Below, piece after piece: positions 14,214 through 21,372 of a stretch of 21,372 bases of DNA; position 1 is the first letter of the stretch; every line of letters begins with the position of its first letter. The DNA comes from SAR202 cluster bacterium (lineage in GTDB: Bacteria > Chloroflexota > Dehalococcoidia > Lucifugimonadales > UBA3495), in assembly GCA_009392095.1 (NCBI GenBank), contig VFHF01000146.1:1-21372 (forward strand). Direction: 5' to 3'. The notes beneath the pieces were generated by a model, which saw only the letters and a program-made list of their open reading frames with translations, was not told where the DNA came from and made no database searches. A program made the position numbers and the translations under genes.

Positions 14214-15458
14214 ATGGCGTCCAGACCGGAACCGCTTCTCCCGGAGCAATTCGGTCCGCTACAAGGGGTGCGCATCCTCTCAACCGGCACCATCATCGCC
14301 CAGCCTTTTGCGGCCACTTTAGCCGCCGAGATGGGAGCTGAGGTGGTTCAGATCGAGCGTCCAGGCGTCGGCGATATCCTACGGAGCCTGGGTCTCCCGC
14401 TAGAGAATCCGGATGGTCCCACGGTGGGTACGATGTGGGTCCAAGACCGGCGCAATACCTTCTTCGCTACCCTAGATTTTTCGGTTCCCGAGGGCCGGGA
14501 CCTGTTCCTCCGCATGGTCGCCGGCGCCGACATCTGGATGGAGAGCTCTAAGGCCAGCACCTATACGAAGTGGGGCTTAGACGACGCCACCGTCCTGGCC
14601 ACCAACCCCAAGATAGTCATCACCCACGTGTCTGGATACGGGCAGAACGGCCATCCCGGATATGTTAACCGGGCCTCGTACGACCCCATCGGCCAGGCAT
14701 TCGGCGGCACCATGGGCATCACTGGGCCGCCTGATCCGGAACCTCCCATGGTCTCCAATCCGCTGGCCGGGGATTACGCGACGGCCCACGTTTGCCTGTG
14801 GTCTTCATTGGCGGCCTACATCCACGCCCAGCGCACCGGACAGGGACAGGTCATCGACCTGGCGCAATTCGAGGCCGTGCACCGGGGGATGTCCAACACG
14901 ATGATCGATTTTTTCGAGTTGGGGGTTTCACGCGAACGCCAGGGTAACCAGGCCGGACGGGGACAACCCTTCAGCAACTACCGCGCCAAGGACGGCTGGG
15001 TGGCCATAGCGGCCGTCGGTACAGTCTTCAATCGCGTTTGCGCGGTCGTGGGTCTGGATCCTACCGACGAATTCGCTCAGGACGCACGGACCAACAGCGA
15101 ATCCAAAGCCGGGGTCGAATTCGCCGCCGTGTTACAGGGTTGGCTGGATGACCACACGGTGCCGGAAGTTGTGGAAATCATGAACGCCGCCCAGGTGGGT
15201 TGCAGCGCGGTGATGACCCCCGATGAGATCGCCGAAGACCCCCATTATCGGGCCAGAGAGGTCCATACCGAATGGGATGACCTGCAACTGGGCCGGAGGG
15301 TCAAAGGGATCGGAATCCTTCCGAAATTCTCCGAAACGCCGGGAAATATCTGGCGCGGATCCGGCTCATTGGGCCACGACAACGCCCTCGTGTACCGGCG
15401 TTACCTTGGCATGGATGATGAGGAATTGAAACAACTGCAGGAACGGGGAGTCATCTGA
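14214..15458 (+). CDS. Family III CoA-transferase (CaiB/BaiF type)
   Basis: Protein of 414 aa, typical length. It begins GPLQGVRILSTGTIIAQPF, followed by MGAEVVQIERPGVGD, the nucleotide/CoA-binding start of the family. Other family blocks are NRASYDPIGQAFGG, the catalytic Asp D187 in NPLAGDYATAH, and GQGQVIDLAQFEAV. It moves CoA between carboxylic acids through an enzyme-bound anhydride. The substrate cannot be read; carnitine, formyl, mesaconyl and aromatic acid transferases all share this fold. ATG 14214 abuts the HEPN stop with no gap. The 3' end converges on the glycerate kinase gene with only 15 bases between stops. Confidence 0.92.
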   Translation: MASRPEPLLPEQFGPLQGVRILSTGTIIAQPFAATLAAEMGAEVVQIERPGVGDILRSLGLPLENPDGPTVGTMWVQDRRNTFFATLDFSVPEGRDLFLRMVAGADIWMESSKASTYTKWGLDDATVLATNPKIVITHVSGYGQNGHPGYVNRASYDPIGQAFGGTMGITGPPDPEPPMVSNPLAGDYATAHVCLWSSLAAYIHAQRTGQGQVIDLAQFEAVHRGMSNTMIDFFELGVSRERQGNQAGRGQPFSNYRAKDGWVAIAAVGTVFNRVCAVVGLDPTDEFAQDARTNSESKAGVEFAAVLQGWLDDHTVPEVVEIMNAAQVGCSAVMTPDEIAEDPHYRAREVHTEWDDLQLGRRVKGIGILPKFSETPGNIWRGSGSLGHDNALVYRRYLGMDDEELKQLQERGVI

Positions 15459-15473
15459 ACGCGTCGCCGGTTT

Positions 15474-16607
15474 TTAGGGGCTAATCAGGAACAATCGCAT
15501 CGCACGCTCCGCCGTCCCCTCCAGCATCGCTCCGGTCCGGCTCAACGCCTGTTGAAAGGTCATGGCGCCGTCGGAGATGCACAGTATCGACGCCACACCG
15601 TGTTGGTACAGTTCTTCGTGGCCCTCGCCCAAGCTGCCAGCAAGCAGGACCGTTGGCACACTGTGGGCCTTGGCATGGCGTGCCACTCCCACCGGTGCTT
15701 TGTCGAATACCGTGGACCGGTCGGCCCGCCCCTCTCCAGTAATAACCAGGTCCGCCCCGGCCAGGTGGCGGTCAAAATCCAGAACCTCGCAGACCATATC
15801 GATGCCCGATTGTATCTTCGCTCCAGCGAATGCGATCAGCCCCGCTCCCAGTCCTCCAGCAGCGCCGCCCCCAGGGATGTCCAAAACGTCGTACCCGGTA
15901 TCTCTCTTGACCACCTGGGCGAAATTGAGCAGTGCAGCGTCCAGCTCGGCTACAACGTCTTTCGAAGCGCCTTTTTGGGGGCCAAAGATCGCCGAAGCAC
16001 CGGTCGGACCGCACAACGGGTTAGTCACGTCTGTGGCGGCTATGATCTCCATGCCTGTGAGACGCGGTAACAGCCCCGAGGTATCAAGCCGGTCCAAGCT
16101 GACCAAAGCAGCACCGCCGGGGGGCAGGGCGTTGCCGCGAGAGTCAAGGAATCGAACTCCCAAAGCGGTGGCCATACCGGCGCCGGCATCGTTGGTGGCG
16201 CTGCCGCCCAGTCCCACGATCACCCGGTTAAAGCCCTTTTCCGCCGCTTCTTTCAATATCTGGCCGGTGCCCAGGGTGGTGGTTACCCTGGGGTTGCGCC
16301 TCCGAGGCGGCACCATAGCCAACCCCGAGGCCCTGGCCATCTCGATCACGGCGGTGCGTCCATCGCCCATGACGCCCCATTGGGCCTCCACCTGCTGGCT
16401 TATAGGCCCTGTAACGGTGCTGGTGAATATCTCGCCGCCGGTGGCATCGACCAGGGCATGCAGCGTCCCGTCCCCGCCGTCGGCAACTGGGAGCAGCAAG
16501 GTTTCGGCCTCGGGAGCGGCCGCCAAGACCCCTCGGGCGATGGCGCGGGCGGCTTCAAGACCGGAGATGCCGCCTTTGAACCCCTGAGGGGCGATTATTA
16601 TCTTCAT
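15474..16607 (-). CDS. Glycerate kinase, GlxK/GarK type (glycerate kinase family 1)
   Basis: Protein of 377 aa, the usual family length. Signatures are MKIIIAPQGFKGGIS at the start (usual form MKIVIAPDSFKGS), PVADGGDGTLHALV, IEMARASGLAMV, GLGGSATNDAGAGMATALG, DVTNPLCGPTGASAIFGPQKG and DLVITGEGRADRST. It phosphorylates D-glycerate using ATP and feeds glycolysis. The open frame extends 26 codons upstream, but ATG 16607 gives the family N-terminus; no clear ribosome site is seen before it. The DS to QG change in the first motif is unusual. It is single and divergent from the M20 genes. Confidence 0.92.
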   Translation of the reverse strand: MKIIIAPQGFKGGISGLEAARAIARGVLAAAPEAETLLLPVADGGDGTLHALVDATGGEIFTSTVTGPISQQVEAQWGVMGDGRTAVIEMARASGLAMVPPRRRNPRVTTTLGTGQILKEAAEKGFNRVIVGLGGSATNDAGAGMATALGVRFLDSRGNALPPGGAALVSLDRLDTSGLLPRLTGMEIIAATDVTNPLCGPTGASAIFGPQKGASKDVVAELDAALLNFAQVVKRDTGYDVLDIPGGGAAGGLGAGLIAFAGAKIQSGIDMVCEVLDFDRHLAGADLVITGEGRADRSTVFDKAPVGVARHAKAHSVPTVLLAGSLGEGHEELYQHGVASILCISDGAMTFQQALSRTGAMLEGTAERAMRLFLISP

Positions 16608-16676
16608 AACTGCGCTTGGAAACAGTGAGGCAAAGTGAGATATGAGCCTAGTGTTGGCATCAGCCACGGCCCGGCC

Positions 16677-16704
16677 ATTATACACTCCGGGATACCCATC
16701 CCAG
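16677..16704 (-). promoter_or_regulatory. Candidate promoter of the glycerate kinase gene
   Basis: On the minus strand TATAAT reads 16682-16677, with a weak CTGGGA (3 of 6) at 16704-16699 and a 16-bp spacer. Transcription would begin about 60 bases before ATG 16607. The -10 box is perfect but the -35 box is poor. Confidence 0.33.
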
Positions 16705-16785
16705 GCTGCCTTTGATACAATCTAAGCCGCCGTTGGGTGCCCGATCAAAACCTTGCTGGAAAGCGGCTTAATTGGAGATTGCTCA

Positions 16786-18114
16786 ATGCCCTCGAAAGAG
16801 GACCTGAAACACAAAGCCGCGGAGATAATCGACGCCCGGGCCGATGGACTCGTCGCTCTGGCCAAAACGATTTTGAAGAACCCTGAGCCTGGGTTCCGCG
16901 AGTTTAAGACCGCCAACTTGGTTGCCCAGCAGTTCGCCGAATTGGGTATGCAGCCCAAGAGCGGCCTGGGCATAACCGGTGTGAAGGCTGAGACGGCGGG
17001 CAGTAGCCCTGGCCCAACACTGGCTGTGTTGGGAGAACTGGACTCTCTGATCGTATCCCAGCACCCACACGCCGACCCAGAAACAAACGCGGCCCACGCC
17101 TGTGGACATCACTGCCAAATAGCCATGATGCTAGGCGCGGCCACGGCTCTCACTAACTCAGACGTGCTGGATTCTCTGGCGGGACGCATCGCTTTCATGG
17201 CTGTCCCGGCCGAGGAGTACATCGAGATCGAATACCGGGACGGACTGCGCCGGGAAGACAGGATCGAGTTCCTGGGCGGCAAACCGGAACTGGTACGGCT
17301 TGGCGAGTTCGACGACGTCCACATGGCGATGATGCTGCACACCACCAGCAACCCCGCTGAAAAGCTGATGTGCATCAGCAACACCAACAACGGCACGGTG
17401 GCCAAGCGCATCCAGTTCATCGGCCGGGCCTCCCACGCAGGAGGGGCGCCGCACCTAGGCATCAACGCCTTGAACGCCGCAATGATGGCCATGACTGCCA
17501 TCAACTTCAACCGTGAGACATTCAGGGACGAGGACAGCATCCGCGTCCACCCCATCATCACCAAGGGCGGTGAAGCGGTTAGCGCAGTGCCGGCCGATGT
17601 GCGCATGGAAACATTCGTCCGGGGTCGCACCCTAGAAGCGCTTATGGACGCCAACATGAAGGTTGACAGGGCTCTCCGGGCCGGGGCCATGGCGGTGGGC
17701 GCTGAGGTCAAGATTCAGACCATCCCCGGCTACATGCCCCTGCAGCAGAACAAGGCCATGGCGGAGATCTTCAGGGCTAACGCCGCCGAGCTGGTCGGCG
17801 AGGAGAATGTTGGCTACGTGGACCACCGTGGCGGTTCCACCGATATGGGAGACATCAGCCACCTGATGCCGGTCATCCACCCCTACGTGGGCGGCGCCAC
17901 AGGCCTGAGCCACGGCGCGACCTATGTTATCGAAGACTACGACTTGGCCGTGATAAAAGGGGCCAAGGCCATCGCCTACACGGTCATCGACCTATTAGGC
18001 GACAACGCCTCCCATGGCAACAGCATTGTCGGCGGGCAACGGCCGGACATGTCCATCCCCGAATACCTGAAATTCATGCGCAGCCTAGCCACGGAAGAGA
18101 CCTACAAGAGCTAG
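16786..18114 (+). CDS. M20 family amidohydrolase 1 (M20D, aminoacylase / AbgB-like)
   Basis: Metallo-amidohydrolase of 442 aa. It has NPEPGFREFKTA near the N-terminus, VLGELDSL, then HACGHHCQ with likely metal ligands C106 and H108, the catalytic E143-E144 pair (PAEEYIE), candidate ligand H185 (MLHTTS) and H376 (LSHGATY). The dimerisation domain carries GRASHAGGAPHLGINALNA and TKGGEAVSAVPADV. The family hydrolyses N-acyl or amide bonds of amino-acid conjugates. CGHHCQ replaces the common CGHDxH. The frame is open from TTG 16753, but ATG 16786 has GGAG nine bases upstream. It is the tandem paralogue of the gene at 18159. Confidence 0.9.
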   Translation: MPSKEDLKHKAAEIIDARADGLVALAKTILKNPEPGFREFKTANLVAQQFAELGMQPKSGLGITGVKAETAGSSPGPTLAVLGELDSLIVSQHPHADPETNAAHACGHHCQIAMMLGAATALTNSDVLDSLAGRIAFMAVPAEEYIEIEYRDGLRREDRIEFLGGKPELVRLGEFDDVHMAMMLHTTSNPAEKLMCISNTNNGTVAKRIQFIGRASHAGGAPHLGINALNAAMMAMTAINFNRETFRDEDSIRVHPIITKGGEAVSAVPADVRMETFVRGRTLEALMDANMKVDRALRAGAMAVGAEVKIQTIPGYMPLQQNKAMAEIFRANAAELVGEENVGYVDHRGGSTDMGDISHLMPVIHPYVGGATGLSHGATYVIEDYDLAVIKGAKAIAYTVIDLLGDNASHGNSIVGGQRPDMSIPEYLKFMRSLATEETYKS

Positions 18115-18120
18115 TATCCC

Positions 18121-18162
18121 ATGACCACACCTACCCTTTTGTCAGAGCCGCATAATACATGA
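18121..18162 (+). other. 13-codon leader-like ORF resembling the start of the next gene
   Basis: ATG 18121 opens MTTPTLLSEPHNT and stops at TGA 18160-18162, overlapping the next ATG (ATGA). Its first 20 bases match 16 of the first 20 bases of the downstream gene (MTTPSLSVEE). It is either a decayed duplicate of that gene's start or a short coupled leader. No strong ribosome site is seen before either start. Confidence 0.4.
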
Positions 18163-19517
18163 CAACACCTTCACTTTCAGTCGAAGAGCTCAAGAAACTT
18201 GCCTGCGAGACCATCGAGAAGCGCAAGAAGGAGATCGTGGGCCTTGCCCAGCAGGTCCTGGCCAATCCCGAGGCCGGCTTTCGTGAAGTGAAGACCGCCC
18301 AGTTGGTCGCCGAGAAATTTCAGGAATTGGGCATCTCCCACCAGAGGGGACTGGCCCTCACTGGACTTAAAGGACGCATCAAGGGCGGCGCGGGGGACGG
18401 CCCGTCGGTGGCCGTGATCGGTGAACTAGATTCCCTGGTGGTAACCGAGCACCCCCACGCCGACCCCGACACCGGCGCGGCCCACGCCTGCGGCCACCAC
18501 TGTCAGATCGGCATGATGTTGGGAGCGACCATGGGTCTTTTGACCCCTGAGGTCACTGCTCAGCTATCTGGGGAAATAGTGCCCTTCGCCGTTCCTGCTG
18601 AGGAGTTCATCGAGGTCGAGCAACGGCTGGAGATGAGGAATCAGGGCAAACTGGAATTCCTAGGGGGCAAGCAAGAGCTGATCCGGCTCGGCGAGTTCGA
18701 CGATGTGGACATCGCCATGATGTGCCATACCGCCAGCGACATGGGCGAACGGCGGTTCGCCATGGGCGGGACCAGCAACGGCCACGTCGTGAAGTTCGTG
18801 AGGTACACCGGCGTCGGCGCCCATGCCGGCAGCCTGCCCCACCGTGGTGTCAACGCCCTGAACGCGGCCTCCTTCGCGATCCAGGCCATCAACGCACTCC
18901 GGGAGACCCACCGAGCCGACGACACCGTCCGCATCCACGGGATAATGACCAAGGGAGGCGAGGCGGTCAGCGCAGTTCCATCTGACGTGAGGCTGGAGTG
19001 GCGTGTCCGATCCGCGACTCCCAAAGTTGTGGTTGAGAATTCTGAGGCGGTGGACCGTTGTTTCCGGGCTGGGGCTATGGCCGTCGGAGCATCGGTGAAC
19101 ATCACCACCATTCCAGGTTATCTGCCAATGCGCCACGACACCAAGTTACAAGACATCTTTAGGCGCACGGCAATCGGTCTGTTGGGAGAACAGAGCACGT
19201 TGGTGATGCCGGCCCGCCGAAACCGGGGCGGGTCCACAGACATGGGAGACCTGAGCCACATCATGCCTGCCTGCCATCCCTACACCGCCGGAGCGGTCGG
19301 CCCGGGACACAGCAAGGAGTACGTCATCACCGACTACGATTCGGCGGTGATCGTCCCAGCCAAGATCATGGCCATGGTGGTGATTGAACTGCTGGCTGAC
19401 GGGGCCAAGCGGGCCAAAGAGGTGAAAGCCAATCACCGGCCGCTGTTAACCAAGCAAGCCTACGTAAAATTCCAGCGCGAACGGGCAGAAATTACCGAAT
19501 TCGATGGGATTACTTAA
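18159..19517 (+). CDS. M20 family amidohydrolase 2 (M20D, aminoacylase / AbgB-like)
   Basis: Protein of 452 aa, clearly paralogous to the gene just upstream. Matching blocks are NPEAGFREVKTAQLVA, VIGELDSLVV, HACGHHCQ (C111, H113), the E148-E149 pair in PAEEFIEVE, H190 (MCHTAS), GVGAHAGSLPHRGVNALNA and H384 (GPGHSKEY). RNRGGSTDMGDLSHIMP matches a region conserved in both. The sequences differ throughout, so substrates may differ while the chemistry (amide hydrolysis) should be shared. No strong ribosome site precedes ATG 18159; translation may be coupled to the short ORF at 18121. No clear terminator follows it. Confidence 0.9.
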   Translation: MTTPSLSVEELKKLACETIEKRKKEIVGLAQQVLANPEAGFREVKTAQLVAEKFQELGISHQRGLALTGLKGRIKGGAGDGPSVAVIGELDSLVVTEHPHADPDTGAAHACGHHCQIGMMLGATMGLLTPEVTAQLSGEIVPFAVPAEEFIEVEQRLEMRNQGKLEFLGGKQELIRLGEFDDVDIAMMCHTASDMGERRFAMGGTSNGHVVKFVRYTGVGAHAGSLPHRGVNALNAASFAIQAINALRETHRADDTVRIHGIMTKGGEAVSAVPSDVRLEWRVRSATPKVVVENSEAVDRCFRAGAMAVGASVNITTIPGYLPMRHDTKLQDIFRRTAIGLLGEQSTLVMPARRNRGGSTDMGDLSHIMPACHPYTAGAVGPGHSKEYVITDYDSAVIVPAKIMAMVVIELLADGAKRAKEVKANHRPLLTKQAYVKFQRERAEITEFDGIT

Positions 19518-19566
19518 TATAACCCCGGTAAACACATGGGAAAGCCTGAATGGATCGTGAATGAAC

Positions 19567-20021
19567 CTAATCACGTGGGGGCATCTTTGGCAGATCGGTA
19601 CACAAAGAAGCAGTAAGTCCCTCTCGCACGGGAGGCGGCAGCGATGTAGGCTGTTGGCTTCCATCTAGCCACACTTGCACGGAATGGGCAGCGGCAATCA
19701 GTGCACAGTCGCTCTCACGCCAAATTCGATAGACCAACTGGAAGCTGTTCGGCCAACAGCGTGCGTTGCGGTCCAGATCGACAGCACATCACCGTAAGAT
19801 GACGGGGCCAAGTATCGACAGGTATGTTCTGCCAAGGCGAAGAGGTTATCGTCCTGGGAACCACGCGGGCGCCATACACCGCGACGGGCTACATGCTCCA
19901 GGCGAGACTGGTGAAAATACGCAAGGTAGACGGCGTTATTTACATTCCGGTCCGCATCCATATCTGCGGGACGAACGGTCAGTTATGTAACAGTGACATG
20001 CGAGCAGGGTTCAGTTGACAT
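19567..20021 (-). pseudogene. Broken 4HBT-type acyl-CoA thioesterase gene
   Basis: Minus-strand ATG 20021 has GGAAGG just upstream and opens MSTEPCSHVTVT, then TAA (19983-19985). The same frame goes on LTVRPADMDADRNVNNAVYL, a clear hot-dog thioesterase N-terminus (usual form D-x-D-x-x-G-H-V-N-N), down to SWSIEFGVRATVH and a stop at 19698. Near 19715-19722 a one-base shift moves to another frame that reads ESDCALIAAAHSVQVWLDGS and LPPPVREGL, the expected C-terminal part, ending at TAG 19567-19569. A nonsense codon plus a frameshift mean it is inactive unless both are sequencing errors. The GH of the DxDxxGHVNN motif is also changed to RN. Confidence 0.8.
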
Positions 20022-20103
20022 TGGCCCTTCCGTTAGTGGCATCAATGTATCATGCTCGGCCATGACGGCTAGCGTCACCATGGATTTTGTCACGTCCACT
20101 TAA

Positions 20104-20742
20104 CTAAACTCCCAGCAGGAACATGGCTGTGCCGGCCAGCAATGGTATCGCCAGGTTGTCATCGGGCGGAATGGATGCAAGCTCCACCACCCCGGCCACT
20201 GTAACTCCCACCCAAAGCGCCCAATGATGGTCAATTCCGTCTGTCGCCAATAGCACCGCGACTGCCGTCGCCCCAACTCCGATGAACGCTGCCGTACCTC
20301 CGGGAGACTTGCCTAATATCCTTGGGCCCGGCATGCGTCGTCCCATCATCGCCGCCGCCGGGTCACCCAGGGACAAGAAAAACATGACCGGGATACCCAC
20401 TTCTTTCCCGTACAGCACGAAGACGATCAGCGCTGCGATGAGCATGTACGTGGCGCCGGTTATGTGGCCGGCCTCGTCCTCTTTCAAAAGCGGGGCCATC
20501 GAGCGCATGAACAGCGCGTTCAGCCAACCGACCCTGAAGCGGACCAAGTCCAACACCAACCCTTGGGCCGCCAGTATTGCCAGCGCCCAGATCATGACTG
20601 TCTCTGAGAGGAAGATGCCAGCTAAAGGGATGCAGGAACCGGCTACCACGTGGAATAGACGCCTCCCGATCTGAGGTGGAGCCGCGCCATCCACTACCCT
20701 TTTCTCACCGCCATAAACGAGCATGTCCAAAAACCGGCGCAT
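20104..20742 (-). CDS. SEC59/DGK1/VTE5-type lipid kinase (CTP-dependent polyprenol / diacylglycerol kinase family)
   Basis: Integral membrane protein of 212 aa with about six hydrophobic segments. The family core is visible: IGRRLFHVVAGSCIPL in the N-terminal part, ITGATYMLIAALIVFVLYG, SLGDPAAAMMGRRMPG followed by LGKSPGGTAAFIG (usual form GD..A...G...G......KS.EGS), and DDNLAIPLLAG near the end. Relatives phosphorylate dolichol, phytol or diacylglycerol with CTP. The frame is open to 20775, but ATG 20742 is preferred as AGGAG lies five bases before it. The substrate is unknown. Upstream on the same strand is the cupredoxin-like gene, 137 bases away. Confidence 0.8.
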   Translation of the reverse strand: MRRFLDMLVYGGEKRVVDGAAPPQIGRRLFHVVAGSCIPLAGIFLSETVMIWALAILAAQGLVLDLVRFRVGWLNALFMRSMAPLLKEDEAGHITGATYMLIAALIVFVLYGKEVGIPVMFFLSLGDPAAAMMGRRMPGPRILGKSPGGTAAFIGVGATAVAVLLATDGIDHHWALWVGVTVAGVVELASIPPDDNLAIPLLAGTAMFLLGV

Positions 20743-20879
20743 AGATGCTCCTGTTCGTTTATGCCATGATTCCAACCAGCCGCCATCGGAGACAAGGGGG
20801 ACAAGAGCTGCCGATTAGAGGAGCTTATCCCGAGGGATGTAATCATTTTAGCGGGGAGAACTGGCGCCCAGCTGATACC

Positions 20880-21372
20880 CTAGAACCTGATTGTGATGCT
20901 ATCTCCGGCGCGCCAGCGCAGGTTCTGGATCTTGGTGCCCTCGGGAATGTCAAAGACCATCCAGCCGTCCAAGGATGTCCCTTTTAGCAGATCGAATGAA
21001 CCCTCTAGGAAGAGGATGTTAGGGTAGTTGTCCCGCTGTTCCCGCACGGAATCTGCCGGTTCCACCATGATCTGCGCCGGTTGTGGGGAGCCCTCGTCGC
21101 CCCTGCACTGGTAATTGAACGTCCCAGGTTGATCGAACCGATGAGAGAAAGTGTCTCCCGCCGAGAGTTGGAGCGGGTTCACGCCCAACTCGGGCAAAAC
21201 GCCAGGTCCGAACTGAATCGAAGTGTCCGTATCCCCTCGGTTGGTCCATTCCACACTCGTGCCGGCGTTTACGACCAGGCGGGCGTGGACCGTGCACTGA
21301 CCACCTTCCAGTGTCACCGCTCCGCTACCCTCACCCCGTTGGTCCAGAAATACCGAACCGGATATGCTGAGG
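20880..21372 (-). CDS. Partial protein: cupredoxin-like domain plus C-terminal beta domain (5' end outside window)
   Basis: The frame is open from the window edge to TAG 20880-20882, 163 codons visible; a possible GTG at 21317 lies inside it, but coding extends to the edge, so the start is missing. The first half is a cupredoxin-like barrel: VVNAGTSVEWTNRGDTDTSI and AGDTFSHRFDQPGTFNYQC. Copper ligands look lost: the usual His after WTN is absent and no His or Met follows the Cys. After a linker, a C-terminal domain (EGSFDLLKGTSLDGWMVFDI and NLRWRAGD) resembles the DUF4352 extracellular beta fold. It is probably exported or membrane anchored, but the signal region lies outside the window. Confidence 0.7.
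   Translation of the reverse strand, partial: LSISGSVFLDQRGEGSGAVTLEGGQCTVHARLVVNAGTSVEWTNRGDTDTSIQFGPGVLPELGVNPLQLSAGDTFSHRFDQPGTFNYQCRGDEGSPQPAQIMVEPADSVREQRDNYPNILFLEGSFDLLKGTSLDGWMVFDIPEGTKIQNLRWRAGDSITIRF

Noticed and set aside
15562..16587. Plus-strand open frame of 341 codons opposite the glycerate kinase gene
   Set aside because: Pro/Ala/Ser-rich shadow of a GC-rich gene; the minus-strand protein shows all family motifs.
20743..20879. Gap between the lipid kinase and the cupredoxin-like gene
   Set aside because: No hairpin with a T-run, small gene or repeat could be supported on either strand.

Overview
The window is GC-rich, gene-dense bacterial DNA carrying mostly catabolic genes, with no mobile elements, tRNA, rRNA or CRISPR array. 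Gene content suggests an environmental heterotroph, possibly a SAR202-type Chloroflexota lineage. The hints are paralogous oxygenases and hydrolases, ring-hydroxylating dioxygenases, a complete LUD operon and a SEC59/DGK1-type kinase. No marker gene is present, so the taxonomy is inference only.

Layout. Positions 1-210 hold the end of an unidentified upstream unit and a strong terminator. Positions 370-6113 form one plus-strand aromatic-catabolism cluster: Rieske oxygenase alpha 1, a BphC-like extradiol dioxygenase, a beta-hydroxyacid dehydrogenase, Rieske oxygenase alpha 2, the oxygenase beta subunit and two small unrecognised proteins (66 and 71 aa), closed by a perfect hairpin terminator. 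Positions 6114-6668 contain a small minus-strand gene broken by an in-frame TAG, plus terminators. At 6669-9534 an ACMSD-like amidohydrolase (-) and a ThDP-dependent enzyme (+) diverge from a 181-bp spacer. The ThDP gene converges on a PaiB-like gene (9612-10232, -) through a 20-bp-stem terminator.

Positions 10361-15458 run as a plus-strand series. lutA-lutB-lutC (no ATG start in any of the three) is followed by an MNT/HEPN pair whose nucleotidyltransferase active site is degenerate, and by a family III CoA-transferase that starts directly after the HEPN stop codon. A glycerate kinase (-) converges on it. Positions 16786-19517 carry two tandem M20 amidohydrolases; the second has a decayed copy of its own start region just upstream. 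Positions 19567-20021 (-) are a 4HBT-type thioesterase pseudogene with a nonsense codon and a frameshift. The window ends with a SEC59/DGK1-type kinase and a partial cupredoxin-like plus C-terminal beta-domain protein, both minus strand.

How they may work together. The first cluster looks like ring dihydroxylation followed by extradiol cleavage. It has no SDR-type cis-dihydrodiol dehydrogenase and no ferredoxin or reductase; the only NAD(P) enzyme in it is a beta-hydroxyacid dehydrogenase with altered motifs. The ACMSD-like amidohydrolase, ThDP enzyme, CoA-transferase, LUD proteins and glycerate kinase are consistent with processing of carboxylated ring-cleavage products and small hydroxy- or keto-acids into central metabolism. 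The most unusual items are the two small proteins of the oxygenase operon, the possible dehydrogenase replacement, the H-x3-H iron-ligand spacing in both alpha subunits, and the degenerate MNT/HEPN pair joined to metabolic genes.
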